Source: Scleromitrula shiraiana (Eukaryota; Ascomycota; Leotiomycetes; Helotiales; Sclerotiniaceae). From it: a stretch of DNA of 64,000 nucleotides. The position numbers and the translations under genes are program-made. Below the pieces are notes generated by a model that was given only the letters and a program-made list of their open reading frames with translations, was not told the DNA's origin and did not search any database. Below are positions 54,901 to 64,000 of the stretch, one piece after another (the first letter of the stretch is position 1; each line of letters begins with the position of its first letter). Where the stretch lies: positions 2,728,001 through 2,792,000 of the forward strand of contig JABELC010000004.1 in assembly GCA_028455995.1 (NCBI GenBank). Reading direction: 5' to 3'.

Positions 54901-55481
54901 CTCCTGGCCTCCTCAGACGATCTCTTCTTCCCAATATCCGAATTTTGCTGCCCAGCCTTCTCTAATGTCTGTTTCTTCCAATCTTCAAACGAGAGGAACG
55001 TGGCATCATGTAACTCTCCCTCTTCGACCTCCGGGGTAGGGATCGTGGCAGTCGCAGCTTCGAGCGATGTGCTGATCGTACTGGTTTGGCGCACTTCCGG
55101 CGTATTGTTTGCTTCATCTGCAGCCCCGCTCTCTGCGACTGCCGGTGCAGTATGATCGTTGAGAGTACTTGTAATCGAGACTACATGCGACGTGCTATTT
55201 CCCTGCTGAGCTTCCCTCCCTCCCACACCATCGACGCCAGCTGTTTTCGTAGCCAACGGAGAATCCGTACTGCTCCATGACGAGCGAAGACAAAGTTGCG
55301 GAAGGGTATCTGTAATATAGTTGATAGTTCTAAACTCGCATGTTCCAGTCGGATTCGGAGTGCTCGAGCTCGTAATCGAAACCGTTGTTGGTCCGCTCAA
55401 CGCAGTTACCCCGCTAGGTAGGTTGCAGAGGAATATCAGCGCAGTTGTTGCCTCGATCCATCGATGACATGCGAAGACCAT
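51918..55481 (-). CDS. SLP1: SUN-domain ER membrane protein, Slp1/SUCO family
   Basis: Member of the ER-resident mid-SUN family (yeast Slp1, human SUCO), which works with Emp65 in soluble protein folding in the ER. Start at 55481; a signal peptide is evident (ATTALIFLCNLPSGVTALSG). A long acidic/Ser-rich luminal stretch leads to the SUN domain around residues 270-440: FSYASFDAGATILKTHPGAK, NPKAVLIENKDSYMLSECKT, WIDTLVLANYEFFSSMLRTF, DLGVYEARNSREIQAFLIEN, WARYIRIEFLSHYGKEYYCP, LSLVRVHGTRMLESWK. A coiled coil (LLESNSTLSLKYIEEQSKML) precedes one membrane helix (IIHSVLSLLCLGLVIFSRV). The cytosolic tail is low complexity with NGT/NGI/HGI triplet repeats and an SQ dipeptide run. A 51-nt intron (54521-54471) is in frame and stop-free; spliced, ELS joins EDIWIDTL, as in homologues. 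Confidence 0.92.
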   Translation of the reverse strand: MVFACHRWIEATTALIFLCNLPSGVTALSGPTTVSITSSSTPNPTGTCEFRTINYITDTLPQLCLRSSWSSTDSPLATKTAGVDGVGGREAQQGNSTSHVVSITSTLNDHTAPAVAESGAADEANNTPEVRQTSTISTSLEAATATIPTPEVEEGELHDATFLSFEDWKKQTLEKAGQQNSDIGKKRSSEEARRRESESFQNNLESLGDDGEIDLDFGAFRSDGTSEQASRVSGDKGPDPSQESQEEQIVPKRGRDQHRSKDAGKTCKERFSYASFDAGATILKTHPGAKNPKAVLIENKDSYMLSECKTENKFLIIELSVSNNHVNTSLHNANAEQEDIWIDTLVLANYEFFSSMLRTFRVSVSDRWPVKLDKWKDLGVYEARNSREIQAFLIENPQIWARYIRIEFLSHYGKEYYCPLSLVRVHGTRMLESWKETEANNDDDDLEESDEEAEDQLVPEAVAEAVQTTPVPAEAEEATVTAKDKTEPVESWSPRDIQTEDTPAKTRYSPQPTSSWEMPLHELEILAGHSIGMCFPSDAPEKILTSQAAAIEKESSNIKPTMQVPPAPEMISTVFTDSSITSSSSAYTGPSAQQTLSEEQTSLASQHHTQETHEPSKVVKESSDSVTSASSSTSVVHKPQDGTSTSKTKSTNTSSGSASLPTIQESFFKAVSRRLQLLESNSTLSLKYIEEQSKMLREAFSKFEKKQLQKTNDFLQNLNSTVLTELRGFRQQYDEIWQSTIISLESQREESRREILAMSTRLNILADELVFQRRMSIIHSVLSLLCLGLVIFSRVSTTNPLDFSIHNNRSRIFHRSTSHTHTPVMESPIGTPGYTSRGEREDYLSGGSVSWERETRRGLGGGSGSQHEHRRQPSDESLNSRSRSRGWGPPTPISTYSRSDNELTPPRSYHDDLGQNSTAATATATNGASSSVGTGNGNGTGTGTGTFSRLRKSIMMKNYNNSLSSQNSTSTSTSTSTPTPTPHPLPHSQSRIPSSASPKENQNQKEKENRNELLRSGTFGPSLPLPMRSSSSSSQSQSQSPSPSHLSVTDARERRGRSGLASPPLSHTSIGTNGTNGINGIHGIHGINSINGIHDIEPMDITAPDTQSVADEFGDGVGGDINGDELGRYQREGQREGQRRRDTESTDYFTQSQSQSQSQSQSQSQIQMEEDNKPLPALPTDIDIESP
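51990..52031. repeat. Hexamer repeat (GATTGT)n encoding Ser-Gln repeats
   Basis: Seven or so GATTGY units near the 3' end of the SUN gene; on the coding strand they give alternating Ser and Gln. Likely unstable in length, but always in frame because the unit is 6 bp. Confidence 0.85.
52187..52285. repeat. Degenerate 9-bp coding repeat (NGT/NGI/HGI triplets) in the SUN gene
   Basis: Units of the form ACCATTGGT / ACCATGTAT on the plus strand encode repeated Gly-Thr-Asn, Gly-Ile-Asn and Gly-Ile-His in the cytosolic tail. Confidence 0.75.
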
Positions 55482-56414
55482 GCTGGCTCGGCATACTGTT
55501 CTGAATACTAAATGATTGGTGAGATATTGGGAGTCCTGACTTGATGTTTATATTATATAAAGAAGACTGGAAAATTACAATCAATGTGTAACAAATTTTG
55601 GGATACAACCGAATAATAAAATTTATGAATTTACAGTGAAAATTAAAGGGTAAGACATAATTTTTTCTTTGATTCCTTGTTTCTTGTTGTTCACATTCAT
55701 TTTGTTGCATATCTGGCAGATCTGATTTCGCTCACCGTCAAAACATAATCCTAGGCCTAGCATTACCCGCAGTGGTAAACTCCTCCCCAATTGGCTTTAA
55801 CAGAAACACAATATGCATATAATACATTTCCGCTCCATAATAATATATCGGGTCAGGTCCCCTGACACGCCGCCTCTTCTTTATGATCTTTTATTTTAAT
55901 AATATTGTTAGATCACATGTTAGATCACATGTTTTAAATCACATGTTTTAAAAAGCTTGTTCAAAAGCTTAAATTTAACCAATCAATTACTCTAAAATCT
56001 CGATTTTAACCAATCATTTATTTTAAAAAAGTGCCAAGATTCTTCCAAGGCGCTAATAAAATCACCCTTGTATCATACCAAAAAAAAAATGAGTAGACTC
56101 GTATAAAACCTCTCTTTTTGTAAACAAAAAGAAGAGGCATATACAAATCGTCATAAATGTTTAGGAAGTGGGATGAATTCTCAACAATTTGTAAGGGGGG
56201 GTTGGTTCTTAGACTCATTCCCGTTGTTGGTTTAGTGGGTGGTGTAGGAGGGGTTTATGTCACAAATTCACATAGGGAGAATAAAACATTGTAGATTGAC
56301 AAATAACTATATATGCTCGTCAATATAGGTCCTAATGAACCTATGTCCTTGCTATCAGTATGCCATGCGATCAAATAACTACTGTCCGTCACTGGACTTC
56401 CTCATGTATTCTAC
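55482..56414. other. Intergenic: SUN gene promoter and AMPP 3' side, with direct repeats
   Basis: About 930 bp, AT-rich. At about 55910-55948 an ATCACATGTT word is repeated three times, and TTTTAACCAATCA-like words occur twice near 55974-56011. The minus-strand ORF at 56018-56218 shows no domain. Confidence 0.5.
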
Positions 56415-58675
56415 TTATAATGGTTCAGTTTCCCTTTCTAGCCATTTCATCGTCAATGAGTCTCCCTTGAAATAATCTCTAGTTTTGGAAAAGATATCAG
56501 CATGGTATTCGTTCAACCAATGCTTTTCTCTTCGGGTCAAGAGAGTCTCATCGATCAATTTCCGGCAATATGGTACCATCGTGACATGCTCAAATCCCAA
56601 GTATGGTTTGTCACCAAACTGGTGCTTGGTTGCGACCTCTATCACCATAATGATATTCTCGATGCGGATGCCGAAAGAGCCATCCTCATAATAACCAGGC
56701 TCATTCGAAATAACATTTCCAGGAGCTAACGGTACCTCCGAGTACTGAATCCTAGTTCCAATGCCGATTGGCCCTTCGTGAACATTTAAGTAAGATCCGA
56801 CTCCATGACCGGTGCCGTGTCTGTAGTCTAAACCTTCTTCCTATTGAATTGTCAGTATGATGGATGGGTGATATAACAAATGATGGTGAGGATTTACCCA
56901 TAGAAACTGTCTAGCAAGGGTATCAAGCGCAAATCCACTGGTTCCCTTGGGGAATACTGCGACATCGAGTGCAATGTTCCCCTTCAAAACTAACGTATAA
57001 GCTTTCTTTTCCATTTCTGTCGGCTCGCCGAAATGCAAAGTACGGGTTGTGTCTGTAGTGCCATCAAAGTATTGCGCTCCGGAATCACATAGATAAATCG
57101 CTTTGGGGTCAATAACTGAGCAGTTGCCAGGTTCGGGTTTGTAGTGAATGACTGCTGCATTAGGTCCAGTTGAGGAAATAGTATCAAAGGATAATCCCAC
57201 GAAATGCTTATGCTTCGAACGCAATTGCTCAAGCTTATCACCTGCTTGGACTTCGTCTATTTCCGCTTTTGCAACTGTGAGTTGATGCTCGAGCCATGCA
57301 AAGTACTCGATCAAGGCGGCTCCATCTCTAATATGACATGCTCTCATGCCTTCCAATTCAGTCTCATTCTTGACGGCTTTAGCATCGCCAATTGGACTGC
57401 GCACTTCCTCGACTTTCGCTTCGCCTCCTAGGGCACGTTTCAATGCCCAAGATGCCTTGTTAGAAATCGAGAATTTCTTGAGTTTGGGATCCGACTCATC
57501 AAGGGATTGGCTCAAAGCCTCAACATCACCAAACACTTCTGAATATTCTTTTATGGAAACTCCATTTTCACTCAGATGTGTTTTGCACTCCTCGCTTAGT
57601 TTGGATGAGTCAACATACAGTATAGCACTTGTAGATGTAACAGATGCATATGAGAAAAACACTGGGTTGTAAGGAATATCGTTGCCTCGCAAGTTGAAGA
57701 GCCAGGCTATCTCATCTAACATTGAGACAATAAACCCAGAGCTCTTCTTCTTGTCTAGTTCTTTTCGAAGATCCTCAAGCTTAGACTTTACGTCTTTGCC
57801 AGAAAACTTCTGTTCAAGTACTTTGACAAGCTCCTGTGGTCGAGGTGGCCGGTCACTGCCCCAGACAAGATCGATAAGGTTCTCTTCTATAGCAACCAAG
57901 TCGTTCCTATAGAAATACCGTATCAGTATTGCTCCGGGAGGACGAACAGCATATAGCACAAGCACTTAATTGTAAATGCATATTAATGTGACGGAATGGA
58001 CATTCTCATGCTCACCCTCCACGCCTTTTTATCTTCTCTGCAAGCTTCCTAGCATCAGGAGCAGAAATGACGGTTGGGTCAACGCCAACGATTTTGCCAG
58101 TTTCAGACTGCTCTGCGGCCCATTCCTGCCAGGTTGGTACATCCTGTAACCCTTGTTTGAGAAGTAACCAATTGCCTGGAAATCATGATTAGCCTTTCCC
58201 GACAATGGTGGGCTGAATGTGTTGTAGCCAGGTAGAGGTTCGTTGAACTTGGATATGTGATATCTCGGTGGGCCATGCTACTTACTATCAAGTTGCTTTT
58301 GGGCCTGATTGAAGTATCTGCCTGTAACAAGTAAATTAGCTCGTGCTTCCAATACTACGAATATATCCTCAAACCTACCATCTGTGGCCAAAGCAGCTTT
58401 ATCAAGAGTTACCACCGCACACCCCGCAGACCCCGAAAACCCTGATATGAATTCTCTTCGACCATCACATGGTGCAATGTACTCAGAACAGTGACTATCT
58501 TCGGAAGGAACAACTATATGATTGTTAGAGGCAAGGCTGAGAAGGAGAGTATTCAATGCGGGGTTATGAATCTGGAGAGTGTGAAGACCACTCACATACT
58601 GTATATATCAACCTTGTTCTTCCTCATAAGCTCCCTCAATCCTGTCAAACGTTCTGTGGTATTGATTGTTTCCAT
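56415..58675 (-). CDS. AMPP: Xaa-Pro aminopeptidase P
   Basis: Cytosolic metallopeptidase of the M24B family removing N-terminal residues ahead of proline. The start at 58675 gives METINTTERLTGLRELMRKN; about seven short introns. The creatinase-like N-domains are KVDIYIVPSEDSHCSEYIAP, CDGRREFISGFSGSAGCAVV and TDGRYFNQAQKQLDSNWLLL. The catalytic domain binds two metal ions through Asp in YLCDSGAQYFDGTTDTTRTL, His in GTGHGVGSYLNVHEGP, and Glu in SNEPGYYEDGSFGIRIEN; all five expected ligands are visible. The C-terminal block FEHVTMVPYCRKLIDETLLT is typical of the eukaryotic AMPP three-domain form. It is divergent from the karyopherin gene. Confidence 0.96.
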
Positions 58676-59838
58676 ATCTGCCTCTGAAGCTTTGTTAGCT
58701 CTGAATGTAAATACCTCAGTATCTAATGGTACGTACTTGTAAAGCTAGATGAATATCGAATGCGAATATTGGTGAATTGAAAAGAGTTGAGACGACAGCC
58801 ACGTAGAGAGTTACTTAAAGGTCGAAAATATCTCATGGGGGATTCTCTAGTTGTGGAACAAAGCCAACAGTGAAAGAAGGTGGGATGGATAACAAGGTAA
58901 AGTGCGGGTGTAAGGTCAGATTGAATTTTCTATTGAAGGAAGTAGTTTCTCTAACAACCTCATTATTGAAATTGAGCCTTGTAACATTAAAATTCTGTTT
59001 TCGCAGCGGATAGATCTACATTGCAGAAAACCTTTGAAATATTTAAATGATTAAATCAAATTCAAACATTCAAACATGTAAATTTTATTGAATTTTATTG
59101 AATTTTATTGAATTTTATTTTACAATTCCATATAGAGGTACATTCCAGAAGTAGATAGAAAACAGCAAGGCTGCCGTGCCCGGGGGCCTTGATAGTTCTA
59201 ATGGTAGCCGGATTTAAAACAGAATCGCCCTGAATTGGCGGTTATAGTTTTAGAGCTTCAACTTCCCGGGCTATCTCTACGCAATCATGAAAAAGAGGGT
59301 AAACATGTCTATAATCTCATAAAATATGAAATAAGTATTAATGATTAATGATTAATAATGAATAATAATATAGGGTTAATCTTCAAAATTGTTTATTTAA
59401 ATAATCATCTCATCTATCTATAACTTTCGCAAGGCTTTTATTTGTTCTATAAAAAATCATCTCTGGTCCTTTACCAATGTTACACACCATTAAGAAAAGA
59501 AAAGAAAGAGATGAAAGGAGAGAAGGGAGAGAAGTGACTGCCGGCCGACCATAAAACAATCAACAAACAATATTTTGTGTACTTTATTAATTTTGTTGAC
59601 AATCAAATTTATATTCATATATTAAATATAATATATGAATATATTCATATAAATCATAAGAAATCATAAGAAATCAAGAAAGATACGACGAGTACAACCC
59701 ATAAAATTTCTATTAAAATCCGAATTTCTTCCTACTCTTGCCATGTATCACCACCCCCAATCTTCATAGCCCGTGCTGCTTTTACATTTCACCTGCTTTT
59801 TCTCCATTTTCATGAGCTCGCCATAACATCCAAAAGAT
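58676..59838. promoter_or_regulatory. Divergent promoter region AMPP / karyopherin, very AT-rich
   Basis: About 1.16 kb. Contains four copies of a GAATTTTATT word (about 59079-59120), repeated TTAATGATTAAT words near 59336-59365, and a 13-bp-arm palindrome at 59612-59641. No ORF with domain character. Confidence 0.5.
59612..59641. repeat. Palindrome with 13-bp arms in AT-rich promoter DNA
   Basis: Arms TATTCATATATTA and TAATATATGAATA are exact reverse complements around a 4-bp centre. Located about 200 bp upstream of the karyopherin start. Confidence 0.7.
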
Positions 59839-62800
59839 ATGGAATCAGAAGTCCTACCTACTTCACTTGATGAAGTCGAAGCTGTAAGTTGCTTTGGGCT
59901 CCTAATGTTCTTGTGAATTGGGTCATGAAAATATATCAAATCTTGCTTCAAGAAATTTATTACTCCCCGCAAAATATCACGGTATCCCAATAGATCACAT
60001 CACAATCAAGAAGAACATCCTATTGTACAGAACAATATCTTTAAAATACTATACTGATCGTTATACTCATAGCTCATTCAACAACTCTACAAACCTAATT
60101 CACCAGAAAGAATCTCTCATATTCAAGAGACTCTTCAAAAATTGCAGCGGTCTAAAGATGGCTGGGATATTGCAAACGGGTTACTAGGACAAGACTCTGA
60201 AAATGTAAAATTCTTCGGTGCTCTCACTTTCACAGTGAAACTTAATACAGATTCGTAAGTCCAGCCTATGGTTGCTTCTTCTGCTTCCAGCTAAATAAAA
60301 CCTTTTAGTCACTCCCTCAGCGAGGATGATGCGCAGCTTGTACTGCAAAAGATCATCGGATGGCTGATCAAATGTCTGAATTCTGGCAGTGGACCACTTG
60401 TTGTTAGGAAGTTATGCACAACATTAGTGACTTACTTCCTACATTTCCCTTCTACTTGGGCTCGGTGTATTCCTCATCTCACATATTGCCTCTGCTTGGG
60501 TGAGGCCATCTCATACCAAAGACTTCAAGATGCGCCTACTATGAAAGTCCTTGCTCAAAATCTACCGGATGATAAAGCGCTTGCGGTGCTATGGTTTGCT
60601 GCAACCTTGGTTGAAGAAGTAGGAAAGACCGATAGAAACTCCATGAAGCAGTAAGTGCCTCCCTTTTACATTTTCATTTTACATTTTCACCTGAACTTTC
60701 CATTGACAGATTTCAGACATAAATTCCACGAGCTTGTGGTTCAGAATGTTGACGATGTTGTGGCATTGATGGCTAAGGGAATTGTTAATCCTTTAGGAGC
60801 CCCTATTAGCAGGAAGATTCGCCAAGAATCTATGAAGTGCTTCCAAGTGAGTTCAATACCAGTCCTAGCCCCTATCCTTGCATATCATCATGGGAACAAG
60901 TGAATACGCAAATTCTAGACAGATATTAATCAGTCTGAGAGAAGAATATCACATGATCTCTTGTGGAATATTGCTAATTTGAACAGTCATGGGTATTCTA
61001 TTCTCACCGTGCCTATATCGACGCAGCAATCGTATTTGATCCTCTGAAGTCATTGACACAACCAGCGTTAGAGGCTATTGTTGAAGAAGATATTTACGAA
61101 ATTACTGTCGAGTTATTTGCAGATATTCTAGCTAACTACTCATCTTTTCTTTCCGAGAATGATTTCAGTATGTTACATACCTTATTGAGCAGTACCTGGG
61201 CACAGGAACGTTACACACAACTGGTCGAAGGCGATTTTGACTTCGATTCTATACAATTTGGGCAGTTGATGCTTGCTTTCGGTGATGCAACGGTACAAGA
61301 TTTAGCCCAGAATATCATGACGGACTCTCGAAGTCAACAAATACTTTCTGCACTTGTTGGTCTTCTTGGTTGCGAAGGATTTATTGTGCACGAAGACAAA
61401 ATGTTCGTACCAACGGTTGAATTCTGGGCAACCTATTTAGAGACAGTGCTCGACTTATCATACAATGTCGATGCTTCTCCTCCCTGGCTGCCAGCAGCTC
61501 AGTCGGCACTCATGCAAGCAATTGAAAAATGCTGGCACAAAATTCAATTTCCACCACAACATATATTCGGGTCATGGGATTCTACCGAGCGTTCGGGTTT
61601 TAAGGACGCTCGGAGAGATGTTGGGGATTTACTCCAGCAATCTTACGTATTGCTCGGTTTGCCATTATTCTCAAGCTTTGTTGATCTTATCTTAAAATCC
61701 GGAGAGAAAGGAGAGGAGGCATGGAGCGAACTCGAAGTCTCGTTGACTTGCTTAGCAGAATTCCAAGACTATGTCAAAGAAGAATCCGATGAATACCTCG
61801 ACAAGGTTTTCAGCTCGCCTATATTCTCTATGCTTACAGCACCGAATTCGGTGGTTCCGCCACGTACAAGACAGGCCTTTCTTATGGTAATTAATGGTTA
61901 CCCAGATTATTTTGAGCGCCATGTACAGCACCTTCCAAAAGTACTGAATCTCATGTTCAGCATGCTTCGCTCTCCAACTCAGGCACGAATAACATCAAAA
62001 TCGATATCCATGCTTTGTTCCTCCTGTCGAAAAGTTCTTGTGCCAGAACTTGGTGCATTTTTGCAACAATACAGCACAATTGCCCAATCAGAATCTCTGG
62101 ACAGTTCCGCGAAAGAAGGGGTTCTTGGTGCAATAGCAGCAATTATTCAAGCAATTCCCAACGAAGAATCAAAACTAGCTCCATTAAGGCAACTGTTGGA
62201 GTTTGTTCGACTAGACCATGAACAGAGCCTACGTCTCCTCAGTTCACAGTTTGCGAACAATATGCCGAATGGCCAGTTACCAGCCGACGAGATTGCGTTC
62301 CTCTCTTTACGTTGTCTGGTAAGTATCGGGAAAGGTCTTCAGGTACCTGATGATGTCCCCATAGATCTAAACACAGAGGATGTCGGTCAGTCCTTCTGGA
62401 GGGACGGTGCCGGTAGAGAAATCCAACTGCAAGTTCTGAATATCATTACTGCAACGTGCGATGCCTTCCCCACTAATGGTGAAATCATTGAAGAAGCTGG
62501 TCACGTCTTCCGTGCTGGCCTAGTCGAAGATGATGGACCTTTTGCTTTCCCTCCTGAAGATGTTGCCAAGTAAGTAAATCATAAGTGTGTATAGGGTATA
62601 AGAATTGATGCTGACCTATTGTCTAGATTTATCTTTAGATCAAATTATCAAACTCCTCGAATCATTACGGTGATCAATACTGCTTGTTCACTCATCAACT
62701 CATGTAACACCCAATCGGTTGAGCGTAACGACCAGATTCTAAGTGCTCTACTTGTTTGGGTGGCAGGTATGATGGAAGCCATAAGTCACGGTTAGTATCC

Positions 62801-63562
62801 CAACAATATCCGAGCAACTGCAACCGCAAAGAAATATCGAAAAATAATACTAAGTGTTAACAATTCTTAGAACCCGGCAATGATCCTGAAATCGCCGATA
62901 CTAGCATTCAATTCATCCACCGTCTCATCTCCACCCCGAAGAATCTAAATATCCTCTTAAACCATGAACCTAAATCTTCTCTTGAATTAATCTTTATATT
63001 CACGCTTAAAGCTCTCACTGGCAGAGATCCACTTCCAAAGAGTAGCTCCGCAGAGTTCTGGGTAAGCATTACTTCTCTACGCTCAGATTAAATCCATCAG
63101 AAGTCACCACCTAACCCTCTCTGACAGTCCACATTTGTTTCCCTCCCCATCAACAACCCCGATCCACAAATCCAACAACAAATCACCAATGCCTTACAGC
63201 ACCTAGGTCCCCTGTTAGCCCATGCACTGATCTACAACATCGGTGGTGCAGCCGCCCGCAGTGAACTGGATAAACTCTCTGATCCGCTTAAGAAACTCGT
63301 CGTTAGTCAGGTGCGCGCAAAGAGTTGGCTGGAGACTGCGTTGATGGATGGGAATTTCCCAAGTGATAAGGTTGATCATAAGGAGAAGATGGTATTTCTT
63401 ACGAAAATTATCAAGTAAGTTGTATTTTCATCTGTTGTTTATGTCAAGGTATTTGGGCTGACTGAATGATTCTATAGTCTTCGTGGGGCAAAGGGAACGA
63501 ATACTATAGTAAGGGAATTCTGGTTGTCATGCAGAGGAACCAATTTTGCATATGCGTCTTGA
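59839..63562 (+). CDS. Importin-beta family karyopherin, importin-13/Kap122-like
   Basis: Nuclear transport receptor of the importin-13/Kap122 branch, built of HEAT repeats. Exon 1 is 59839-59883 (MESEVLPTSLDEVEA), exon 2 starts at 60073 after a 189-nt intron; later exons run to the stop at 63562. N-terminal importin signature: LIQQLYKPNSPERISHIQET, WDIANGLLGQDSENVKFFGA, LTFTVKLNTDS. Then FHELVVQNVDDVVALMAKGI, AYIDAAIVFDPLKSLTQPAL, a large exon 61053-62573 and C-terminal FVSLPINNPDPQIQQQITNA, LVVSQVRAKSWLETALMDG. The pattern (XPO1-like N-terminal block, followed by degenerate HEAT repeats) fits IPO13; TNPO3/Mtr10-type is the alternative. Cargo cannot be read from sequence. Confidence 0.88.
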
Positions 63563-63762
63563 AATTCCCCTGAAATCCCCCCATCTCGGGTTTAGATAGA
63601 TAAATCCATGCAGAGTGAATTTTGGCATACTTAAATCTAATCCATTCCAAGTATCCATACTGTACGAGCTCAATAGTGCGAAATTGTAATACCCAGTTAG
63701 TTCTCAATAAGCGCACAAATATAGATAGACAATCGATTCATTAGAATACAAGATACAGTAAA

Positions 63763-64000
63763 TCAAAAATGCATAAAAGCAGCCATGGCAAACGTAGTTC
63801 CAAACGACACCTTAAACGCCACGTTATCCTGGATGGCTGATCGGAGATCAACTCCTTTTACGTATCTTTGGACGCGCTCGTAGGGGAGGAGGTCGATTCC
63901 GTGGTTGGATGCCCACTTTGATGGGGGGGTTGAGTTAGCAATGGGTTTTGAGGAGTTTGGGGTTCGTAGGAGAATGGGAGGGGAGAACGGGAGAGGGGAG
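63763..64000 (-). CDS. 3' end of an unrecognised gene (partial)
   Basis: On the minus strand the frame is open from the window edge to TGA at 63763. The terminal residues read PPSKWASNHGIDLLPYERVQ, then RYVKGVDLRSAIQDNVAFKV and SFGTTFAMAAFMHF. Codon pattern and a well-structured, hydrophobic C-terminus look like real coding sequence. I do not recognise the family. The gene is convergent with the karyopherin gene; only about 79 codons are inside the window. Confidence 0.55.
   Translation of the reverse strand, partial: SPLPFSPPILLRTPNSSKPIANSTPPSKWASNHGIDLLPYERVQRYVKGVDLRSAIQDNVAFKVSFGTTFAMAAFMHF

Overview
The window is eukaryotic nuclear DNA from a filamentous ascomycete (Pezizomycotina). 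Nearly every gene is interrupted by short introns of about 50-70 nt with GTANGT-type donors and CTAAC/CTGAC branch points close to the acceptor, and the gene set is fungal housekeeping. AT-rich spacers, short introns and the general protein character suggest a leotiomycete of the Botrytis/Sclerotinia group; that placement is inference. I found no transposon coding sequence, viral gene, CRISPR array, rRNA or convincing tRNA. This is a gene-dense core-genome segment.

Layout. 1-11 kb: NAP1 (partial, -), a P5B-type ATPase of the Ypk9/ATP13A2 family (+), a cyclopropane-synthase-like methyltransferase (+), a 47-residue complex I subunit of the NDUFB2 type (-) and the CDK9-like kinase BUR1 (+). 12-21 kb: a ZUFSP/ZUP1-type deubiquitinase (-), a mitochondrial ABHD11/Imo32-type hydrolase (+), a Rab18-like GTPase (-), ribosomal protein eS1 (-) and a small unknown gene (-). 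21-27 kb: URC1 (-), ELF1 (+) and uracil phosphoribosyltransferase (-). URC1 and the phosphoribosyltransferase belong to the same pyrimidine-degradation route and lie on either side of ELF1. 28-37 kb: WAPL (+), RHEB (+), cytosolic seryl-tRNA synthetase (+) and mitochondrial tryptophanyl-tRNA synthetase (-). 37-46 kb: mitochondrial ribosomal protein Rsm10/uS10m (-), FCF2 (-), the CCAAT-binding subunit HAP5 (+) and exocyst subunit SEC15 (-). 48-64 kb: a Mei2-like RNA-binding protein with a long pyrimidine-rich leader (+), a SUN-domain ER protein of the Slp1/SUCO type (-), Xaa-Pro aminopeptidase P (-), an importin-13/Kap122-type karyopherin (+) and the 3' end of an unknown gene (-).

Apart from the URC1/UPRT pair, neighbouring genes do not form an evident pathway, though several serve translation (eS1, SerRS, mtTrpRS, Rsm10, FCF2). 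The main points of interest are gene-structure oddities: an isolated 3-nt start-codon exon in ELF1, 10-14 nt exons in the methyltransferase, eS1 and HAP5, a GC-AG intron in the ZUFSP gene, and an intron whose 3' polypyrimidine tract is 25 consecutive C. There is also a phased 11-bp tandem repeat upstream of the Mei2-like gene and the uracil-catabolism neighbourhood. I did not find a clearly new system. The closest candidates are the URC1/UPRT neighbourhood and the unrecognised small gene at 19.8-20.3 kb.
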